Assembly: GCF_047511655.1 (NCBI RefSeq)
Contig: NC_133387.1
Span: 24,546,353 to 24,610,352, forward strand
From: Castor canadensis
Taxonomy: Eukaryota > Chordata > Mammalia > Rodentia > Castoridae
Length of the DNA: 64,000 nt
Direction: 5' to 3'
Shown: positions 56,491 through 64,000 of the stretch, one piece after another
How positions within the stretch are numbered: position 1 is the stretch's first letter
How the letters are laid out: each line of letters opens with the position of its first letter
Translations under genes and position numbers: made by a program
Notes under the pieces: generated by a model
What the model saw: the letters and a program-made list of their open reading frames with translations, nothing else
What the model was told of the DNA's origin: nothing
The model's database searches: none

Positions 56491-57139
56491 TCTGCAAAGT
56501 GGACAGTCCCACTGGCAGGGATGGCCACCTGCAGTGTTCAGTCCTTCCCAGGACTCCTGCGGGAGGTGTTGGAACTGCGTGGACAAGGAGAAACTGAGGC
56601 CAGGGACTCACATGCAGCAAAGGTGCTAACCTGAGTCACTGCACTGACCTTGACCGTGGATTGTCCTTCTGTTATAGACGGGGCCCACGGTAAATAATAT
56701 TATTATGTGATAGTTTCTCTTAACTTTTCTCCCGGGAATTAAAAAAATACTTCTTTACCAAAAACTAAAAAATAATTCAAAATTTCAGGTTTTGTGAGAC
56801 TGGGTGGAAAAGCCAGAGCAGGAGGAGCTCGGTAGGAGAGAGGGCACCCTGTGCACCCTGCTGGTGCCCTGGGACCCTGGGCCTCTCCGTGACTCTAGCT
56901 AGGCTTCAACCTGCACAGCCGAAATGGGGGTATGTGTGTGGGGTGCTGGCTGATCCTGTCCTTCCCAGCTTTCCAGTTGTCATCTATCCCAAAGGGCACG
57001 GGGAGCAGTAAGATGGGCTGAGACCTGTCACCTGTCACCCATCTAATGACTTCACAGTTCTGTGACTCTGTCCAGATTTGGCGTGGCCTCCTTGCCCAGT
57101 GGTTCTTGAGTTAACCAGTTAATTTCTCTTCTGTGCTGG

Positions 57140-57225
57140 CCTGGGGCTTAAGTGAGATCTAGGCTGGTCTCCAACTGGAGATACTCTTGCCTTAACCTCC
57201 CACCTGCTGAGCACTGGGACTTTAA
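57140..57225 (-). mobile_element. B1-like remnant
   Basis: GATCTAGGCTGGTCTCCAAC and TGCTGAGCACTGGGAC. Confidence 0.6.
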
Positions 57226-57364
57226 AAGAAGACAACAAAATGTAACTATTAGATATCAACATGGAGCAGTACCCCTCACCCCTTGCAGGATAGCACTGTC
57301 AAGTTTTTCTTAGGAATAAAAAGCAACATTTTTACATGGAATTATTTAACAGTTCGAACATTGT

Positions 57365-57563
57365 ATTTTTGTGTGTGTGCCGTACTGGGGTTTGAACTCA
57401 GGGCCTTCACCTTAAGCCACTCTACCAGCCCTTCTTTTGTGAAGGGGATTTTCAAGATAGCGTCTTGCCAACTATTTGCCCAGGCTGACTTTGAACTATG
57501 ATCCTCCTGATCTCTAGCTCCTGAGTAGCTAGGTTTACAGGCATGAGCCACTGGTGCCCAACT
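57365..57563 (-). mobile_element. Composite SINE
   Basis: GGGGTTTGAACTCAGGGCC..GAGCCACTGGTGCCCAAC. Confidence 0.88.
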
Positions 57564-57582
57564 ATTAATTTCTTGAATAGGA

Positions 57583-57665
57583 TTTTTTTTTTTTTTGGTA
57601 CTGGGGTTTGAACTCAGGGTGTCATGCTTGTAAGGCAGACATTCTACCACTGAGCCACTCCATCA
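57583..57665 (-). mobile_element. tRNA-derived SINE monomer
   Basis: T run, GGGGTTTGAACTCAGGGTG..ACTGAGCCACTCCATCAC. Confidence 0.85.
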
Positions 57666-57729
57666 CTTATAACTACAAGTTTCTTAAAGCCAGCAAAAGT
57701 CAGAAGAAATTCAAGAGCCAATCCCCTCC

Positions 57730-57815
57730 TCCCATCCAGTGCAGGGGATGGAAACCAGGGCCTTGCAAATGCTAGGCAAGTGTTCTTCCACTGAGCTGCA
57801 CTCCCAGCCTCACTA
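57730..57815 (-). mobile_element. tRNA-derived SINE monomer
   Basis: GGGGATGGAAACCAGGGCC..CTGAGCTGCACTCCCAGCC. Confidence 0.75.
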
Positions 57816-57989
57816 ACAATTTCATTTGTGAATACAGGAAATTTGGGAAGGGGGCAGTTTCAAATGTTAAGCTACATTAAAAGTATAACTCAAAAATATG
57901 TTACTGAGTCCTCTTATACCCTCCACTTTTATTCACTTCAGCCCTAAGAAAAGCTTATGAAGTGGTGTTTCCAGGTACAAGTGGTGAGC

Positions 57990-58165
57990 TAACAGAAGTT
58001 GGCCTGCCCAAGTTTGTGTCTTGGCTTTGCCTCTTCCTAGCAGAGTGAACTTGGTCAGGTTATTTAATTGAACCTCTTTGTACCTTATTTATTTCTTGAA
58101 ATAATAGTACTTTGTAAAGACTAAATCAGTTAATATTGTTTATAAGTAATTCTGGCACCCCCTCC
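57990..58165 (-). mobile_element. MIR element
   Basis: GCAGAGTGAACTTGGTCAGG and TTATTTAATTGAACCTCTTT, then AAGACTAAATCAGTTAATA: reverse MIR over most of its length. Confidence 0.75.
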
Positions 58166-58960
58166 ATCCTGTCTCTACCATGGCAGTGGGCCTTTCCAAG
58201 AGCTGCTGTTCTGCAGTAACCAGGAGGCAAGGTAGGGACACACTGACAGTGACCTCAACCTGAGCACCAGCTATGCTGAGGCCTGGGCTGGTGACTTGGC
58301 CGACCCACAGCCAGCTGCGATGGAGGTGGATGGGGGACTGTGTGCTCTGCTAGATAATTAAGTTGGTTTCTTTCCTGATGAGTTTTGGTGCTGACACCAA
58401 AGGGACATAGCCATGCCTGCAGTTGAGGCTCATGGGGGACAGGGAGCCCTGCTAGGGCCTGAGTGAGGCCCAGAGTGCATTGCAGTCTAGGATATTCTTC
58501 CTGGTTGAGGGGCCCCTCCTCCCCCTGCCCTGGTTCTCCACAGATCAGTCACTGGAGTTTGGACCATTCCATTAGTCATTAACATCACTAATGGGTGTTT
58601 TCAGATGTTGGACTTACAGCCAAAAACTCTTAGACCAGCCCCGTGGTTTCTGTGATCACCAGATCCTGGTTGGCAGCCAGATGCTAAACTAAACATGGAG
58701 GACCCTTAAAGAGAACAATGAGCTAACAGAACTCTGCAATAGCACTCAGTTGGGATGGCTCCTCGCCACCTTGAGCTGCGGCTACTGTCCATTCCAAAGT
58801 CTCCTTCATCTTGTCTCTCTCAGACAAGTCCCCACTGTGCCTGGCACACACAAAATATTCATGTCATTAAACAAAATGGACCCTCAGGCCAGATCTGATC
58901 TACAGATGGGTTTTATTTACTAATGAAATCAGGAGATTTCATATAAAAATCTGTTTTAGG
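58166..58960. other. Unique sequence downstream of NRF1
   Basis: No gene. Contains an 8-bp inverted repeat with ATTA cores at 58569-58594; see findings. Confidence 0.5.
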
Positions 58961-58961
58961 A

Positions 58962-59062
58962 TTTGTTTTGGTGAGACTGGGGTCTGAACTCAGGACTTTG
59001 CACTTGCCAAGTAGGAGCTTGCAAAGCAGGCACTCTAGCACTTGAGCCACACTTCCAGTCCT
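58962..59062 (-). mobile_element. tRNA-derived SINE monomer
   Basis: GGGGTCTGAACTCAGGAC..GAGCCACACTTCCAGTCC. Confidence 0.83.
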
Positions 59063-59064
59063 CA

Positions 59065-60165
59065 TGTAAAAATCTGAATTCCCCAGATTCTCTGGAAAAA
59101 TCTGAAGATGGGGCAGCAGGGCCCCTTCTGTGAGGTGACATCTACAAGCTGCTCTTTAAAAAGATGCTCTGCACTCTGCCCATCTCCTCACTCCCCCTGC
59201 CCCCCACTGTATCCTTCTGCTTCACCCATTGGCTGGACTTACCTGAGGGCAGCTGAATCATTGGTGCCTGTTGTCACCACTGTGATAACAGGTGCTTGTG
59301 GTGAAGGCAGTGTCTGGACCTCGCCAGACAAACAGCAGGGGCTATGGTGCAACCCTCACCTTACCAGAACGGTCTCTAGATAACCTCTCTTCCCACTTCT
59401 TCCTCTGGTTCACCCTCGCTGGTGAAAATAGGTGATGGTATGCCATTTGTGCAAGAAGGGAGAGAGGTTGGCTTTACTGAACTGTCAGGCATCAAAGAAA
59501 CTTCTTGGCCTCCCCATTCAATTATTTTATCACCAGGAAATCAACTAAGACATCCAACAACAGAAAGAATGGGTAGTGGTGGCAGTGGGGGATGGAGGAC
59601 ACAGAATGGAGGTGTAGAGACTCGGGGATGTGGGAAGGGCCTGAGGTGGGGGTGTGAGACACAGCTGGGAAGGCAGCAGTTGCCACCTTAAGACAGTGAG
59701 CTGTGTAAGAAACCAAAGAGAGTGAGGATGTGAGGAAGCAACTCATGGCTTAGAGCTTCTACTTCACGGATACTCCAACATTAAACAGCACTCATGGTGG
59801 GAGACCCTCCATGACAGAGAGGCATTATTGCCCACCTGAGTTTTTAAGGTAGGTATAAATTAACCCCTGAAAAAAGAACAGTCTTTCAAACCATCTTTAG
59901 GTTTTTTTGATCTACATTTTTCTCCCAGAATATCATTATATAAGAAACAGACTAAAAATGAAAGAGTTGGCCTGGTAACGGAGCTTTTAGGAGGCCCTGA
60001 CCTGTCCTCTGCAGCCTCCCGCCTCTTTCCAGAGCTCTACACAGCCACTGGGTAAGGTCAAGACCACTGACCCTGAGTGTATGTCTCTTTCCAAAAGCAT
60101 AAGAAGCCACCCCAAAAGAGAGTCCTTGCCCAGAGGCTAAGGGCTCCTCAGAGATGAACAGTTCA
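59065..60165. other. Intergenic sequence downstream of NRF1
   Basis: Unique, no gene. Frames of up to 91 codons have no domain features. Confidence 0.5.
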
Positions 60166-60174
60166 CTTCCTGTT

Positions 60175-62186
60175 GCCACATTTTAAACTATTTATTGAAT
60201 GAGGCAGCACAGACAGAATGGAAAACAACACAGAATCCATGCTCTGCTACTGAGGTTTTGTTTTTGTTTTTTTTTTCTTGGCAACTTCTCAAACTATTGG
60301 GAGGGTATTTCACCACAAAGGAATATGGACTTTAAAGCCCCTGGACAACTTCACAATGATGATAAAAAATAATAATTAAAAAAATAATAAATTGTAGAAC
60401 TAGGACTGTTTATATGTAAATATCCCTTCCCTCCCCCCATTACGTACAGAAAAGAACATACAAAGAACACAGGGTAGTTTTATATAAAACAAGCAAATAC
60501 AAGAATCTGAAACTTTTCTCAAAGGCTGAGCAAGACATGAAGAATCTTTTAATGTTTCATTAAAAAAACAACAACAACAACAATAACAAAAACCACATTA
60601 AATACACTGTCACACACATGGGGGACCTAGGAGGAGGGAGCAAGAGTTGTCCCTGTACTCAAGGAGCGGAGATTTGGCCTGTCAAAAAGTCAGGTGAATT
60701 TAGCCACTGGAGGCTCAGGGTTTGCAGCTGGAAAAGCCCAGGATTTAGCAGTTCCAAAGAACGTCCAGAATAATCCACTGTGTGCACAGAAGCTGTCTGG
60801 GGCCTGGGCCACAGGAAGCACCTGGGAGCACGGCCTGGCCGAATCCTCCTAAAGCAGGCGGAATCCAGGAATACAGTCTTCTCTTCTGACACACGTTGTT
60901 GTGATGGCCAGCCTTCCTGAGCCTGGGGTCCCACATGTCACAGTCTTCTCTGTTAAGACAGCTACAGACAGCTAGAGAAAATGGCGCCCACTGGTGTACC
61001 CTGGTCTATGAAGATTTTTCTCTCTCCCTCCTTTCCCTTCCTGCTCTTCCCACCTCTTCCCATTCTCCCCACCCCCATACACACCCACAAGCACACTTAG
61101 CACACACCCCTCAGACCCTTAACACTTCTGTTACCTTCAGTTTATATACATGACAAATTCAGGGTTGACCTTAAAGCCAGAGCAACTCTTTAATAGTCAC
61201 GAAATCTAGAAGGATTCCTGGGAAGGGGAGGAGATGGGAGGCTGAGGAAAACTTCTTGTTCCTGCCTGGGAACCCCTTCAGGACATTCACCTGCCTATGG
61301 CAAGGTCAGCACCTGGGCCAGCCGGAGGAGGAGTGTCTCAGCTGGCAGACCATGTGACCCCTGGAGCTTGCAAGCGCTTTCTGGACCCCACTGCATCCTG
61401 GAAACTCCTTCCTCAGGTGAGTCCAGCAGAGAGTTCTGGGCGGCCACTGGGAGGCAGCTTTGGTGAAGGGCATGGTCACCTCTGCCTGAGTTTGTCAGTA
61501 GCTCAATGCATGACCCTGGTATGAACAAAAACCCGGTGACTGTGTCTGGCCACGTACCCTACCACCCACTAAACTGGGTGGATTGTTGTTTCCACAGCTC
61601 ACCTTGATTTCATACAGATAACTCCATGCGGGTTTCATACATATATATATGTATATATATACTTTATCTATATATATGTAAATGTGTGTGTCCATATGTA
61701 CACATATACATATATTCACACTCACACACACACATTAAGTACACACGTTTCCGCAGAAAGAAGTCCTGCCACAATTTGGCCTTTTTGGGACAGTGAAATT
61801 GACAGTGCAGTTTCTTACTCCACCAATCCCAGAAAATCAAGAGTGGTGCTTTTAAAAAAATGCATTTCCAAAATCTGCTGCCTTTCTTCCTTTTTAAAAA
61901 AAAAAGGTTAACAAAACTTTTCTTCCAAAGTCGAGAGACTTAATTCCATTTGATTGCACCTCTGCAAACATGTAAAAAATTTTGAAGTAGACTAGAAAAC
62001 GATGCCATGATACGGCTGCATGTCACTGTTCCAATGTCACCACCTCCACAGCCTGGCCGTCCATGGTGACTGCGCTGTCCGATATCCTGGTGGTCACTGG
62101 GGCCATGGCCACCTGCACCGGGCCGTTGCCCTGGGCAAGGCTGGTTACCACTGTCTGGTACATGCTCACAGGGATCTGGACCAGGC
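60175..62186 (-). CDS. NRF1: NRF1 (nuclear respiratory factor 1), terminal exon with 3'UTR; coding part 62186-62023
   Basis: NRF1 is a DNA-binding activator of nuclear genes for mitochondrial respiration and of many housekeeping promoters; this exon encodes the end of its transactivation region. The coding part starts after the acceptor TTTTGTCTCTCCAG (AG at 62188-62187), entering inside a glycine codon, and reads LVQIPVSMYQTVVTSLAQ then GNGPVQVAMAPVTTRISDS, ending AVEVVTLEQ and TGA at 62025-62023. This matches the NRF1 C terminus as I remember it, without visible change. About 1.85 kb of 3'UTR follows, with an AATAAA at 60196-60191. The gene is partial: everything upstream lies beyond 64 kb, and 62.19-64 kb is intron. 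The preceding Met seen in frame at 62.22 kb is intronic. Confidence 0.95.
60191..60196 (-). promoter_or_regulatory. NRF1: NRF1 polyadenylation signal
   Basis: AATAAA on the minus strand (TTTATT on plus), about 1.8 kb after the NRF1 stop. Cleavage is expected at about 60,165-60,180. The exact site is inferred. Confidence 0.6.
61638..61736. repeat. TA/CA microsatellite inside the NRF1 3'UTR
   Basis: Alternating ATATAT and TATGTA blocks at 61638-61680, degenerating into ACACAC by 61736. It would be transcribed as part of the NRF1 3'UTR. Confidence 0.9.
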
Positions 62187-62846
62187 CTGGAGAGACAAAA
62201 GCAAGACTGTTGGTAGGGTGCAAGCTCAGACTCCCCAGTGCTGGCTAGACTGGGCTCTAGTTCTTCAGGTTGTCACCGTTTGCTGCTCCCAGGAAATCAC
62301 AGGCCATTTCCCAGGCACAAATAAGTCTCTTCTCACTCCACTTTTTAAAAACATATTCTCAGGAAAGAAAGTACAAAGAAATTGTGGAACATGCCTCAAA
62401 GGAAGGCCTCCACAACTTGCCATGCACGAGAAGACCCTGCCTACCTGTATCTTTTTTTTAGTGTGAACCCCCTCCCCCACTAGCCGTCCTCTCCAGCCAC
62501 CTTTCTCTGAGAAAGAGCCACTCTTCTTTAATACTCTGCTATGCTGTCTGCCTTCTTCAACCTTCCTTCTACCTATGCTCAAAAACACTTCTGTCTCTTA
62601 CCCTGTCTTTTGGCCTCAACTCCATCTATGTACCTCCCTTCAAAGTCAAGCTTATTAAAAAAAGAAAAAGCCAAACTCATTTGCTGCCTGATTTTAAGGG
62701 TAATCCATTTCCAGTTAAGTAAGGCCAAATAAATGCACGTCAACCTTGTCTTCCTTCTGAAAGTAGAATCACAGCGAACGGGGGAATGGTTCCAACTTAT
62801 CAGAGAAGTGCAAGCTGCAATCCCATGCCCAAAGGGGGTAAGATTT

Positions 62847-62847
<1 letters not shown>

Positions 62848-62895
<48 letters not shown>
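62848..62895. repeat. (CTAT)n microsatellite
   Basis: Twelve tandem tetranucleotide units. Confidence 0.97.
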
Positions 62896-63098
62896 GTGAT
62901 TGGGCTTTGAGCTCAGGATTTTACATTTGCGAAGCAGGCAGTCTATTGCTTGAACCACACCTCCAGTCAATTTTCCTCTGGTTATTTTGGAAATGGAGGT
63001 TTTGAACTTTCTGCCTGGTCTGGCCTTGAACCTTGATTCTCCTTATCTCAGCCTCCCAAGTAGCTAGGATTGCAGATGTGAACCAGCAGAGCCTGGAT
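62896..63098 (-). mobile_element. Composite SINE
   Basis: GGGCTTTGAGCTCAGGATT..B1-like half ending AACCAGCAGAGCCTGG; the tetranucleotide repeat abuts its 3' end. Confidence 0.82.
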
Positions 63099-63454
63099 GG
63101 AAAGATTATATCTAGCTAACCAGACCAGGAGTGCCCCAACCCTAACACCCAGACCTCTGTAACAGGACAGCGAGGATGTAGCCACTGTCTTAAACTCACC
63201 TGGGCAAGTCCCAAGAAAAGACCACATTTGGTGGGTGGAAAGGCCTGTTCTAATACCAACTCCAAGGCCTATAGGTTACCTGGCTCTGTCCCTGCACACC
63301 CTGACAAGCAGTATTTCAATGTGTCACCTTAAGGGACACAGAAGCAGCGGAGACAATGTGGGAAGAAGAAAACAAAAACAAGTAAAAACTTCCAAACTCT
63401 AATATCCTCAGAGATGAGAGGTTGGTGCCATAAAATGATACGCTATAAGAAATA

Positions 63455-63602
63455 TGAAGCTGGGCATGGTGGTGCACGCCGCAGTCCGGGGTTGAGGCAG
63501 GAGGGTCTGGGCAACATAGTGAGGCCCCTGTCTCACAACTCCCCCAACCCCCCCAACAAAAAAAAACAAAAACAAAAAACCAACCATCCAATAAAAAAAA
63601 AA
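63455..63602 (+). mobile_element. B1-like SINE
   Basis: GCTGGGCATGGTGGTGCACG..GTGAGGCCCCTGTCTCAC and an A/C-rich tail. Confidence 0.83.
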
Positions 63603-64000
63603 TCAACAGAGTATGAGAGAAATTTTAAAATAAAAATTGCAATAGATGAAATATATTCAAAAGAAGGCTGGAGGGTAAGTCAAGGAAATCTTGCAGAGGA
63701 GAAAAAATTAAAAGAAAGTACAGGGAGAATATGAAACTTAAGAGGTCTAACTTGGAATAAAAGGGTACAGAAAAAAATAGAAGGTAGGAAATTATTGGAT
63801 GCATAAGTAAATTTCAAGAAATGAAAAACATGAGTTTCAGATTGAAAAGGCCCAGTTGATACCTGCATAGCACAATAGATGAAAAAAGATTCAGCTACTC
63901 AAGACACATCTTTGCAATTTTTTAGAATACCAAGGACCCTTTGCTTGGATCTTAGATACCAAGCAAAGATTTACAAGATTCTAGAAAGAAAAAAGAAAAG

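Larger units (their letters stand above)
62187..64000 (-). other. NRF1: NRF1 terminal intron (partial)
   Basis: Runs to the window edge without another NRF1 exon. Holds a microsatellite and two SINEs. Confidence 0.85.

Noticed and set aside
62848..62895. CRISPR-like array
   Set aside because: Simple tetranucleotide repeat with no spacers; the genome is mammalian.
62265..63900. A second NRF1 exon
   Set aside because: No minus-strand segment with acceptor, donor and NRF1-like translation was found to the right edge.

Overview
This is a mammalian nuclear window. It is crowded with fused SINEs that join a 7SL/B1-like left half to a tRNA-derived right half, plus lone B1-like and tRNA-derived copies, L1 tails and CpG islands. 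The SINE type suggests a castorimorph rodent, most likely a beaver (Castor); that species call rests on remembered repeat consensus. Two landmarks fix the locus: the last coding exon and 3'UTR of NRF1 on the minus strand (about 60.17-62.19 kb), and the miR-183/miR-96/miR-182 cluster on the plus strand (44.55-44.66, 44.77-44.85 and 48.46-48.54 kb). In human and mouse the cluster lies between NRF1 and UBE2H, so UBE2H is expected just left of position 1; no UBE2H coding sequence was found here.

Layout. 0-8.5 kb: SINE-rich DNA with a CpG island at 0.7-1.5 kb and a broken L1 at 4.6-5.9 kb. 9.7-35.4 kb: what appears to be an undescribed seven-exon protein gene on the minus strand. All six introns have GT-AG ends, the phases match at every junction, and the joined frame is 191 codons with a stop. 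I do not recognise the protein. Its introns hold most of the SINEs, L1 and MaLR pieces. 34.7-42 kb: a broad CpG-rich domain containing the candidate first exon of that gene (minus) and two candidate plus-strand promoters, a TATA promoter at 38.36 kb and a CCAAT/GC-box promoter at 39.93-39.98 kb followed by a first exon with a strong donor at 40,455. The second fits the start of the primary miR-183/96/182 transcript. 36.8-49.4 kb: no SINE seen. 49.4-60 kb: mixed unique DNA and SINEs, with a small CpG-rich, NF-Y-type promoter-like block at 56.3-56.5 kb. 60.2-64 kb: the NRF1 terminal exon, then its last intron.

The miRNA cluster is a sensory-organ polycistron; miR-183, miR-96 and miR-182 have related seeds and targets. 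NRF1 is a transcription factor for respiratory and housekeeping genes. The unrecognised gene points away from the miRNA promoter region, so the two transcription units are arranged head to head.
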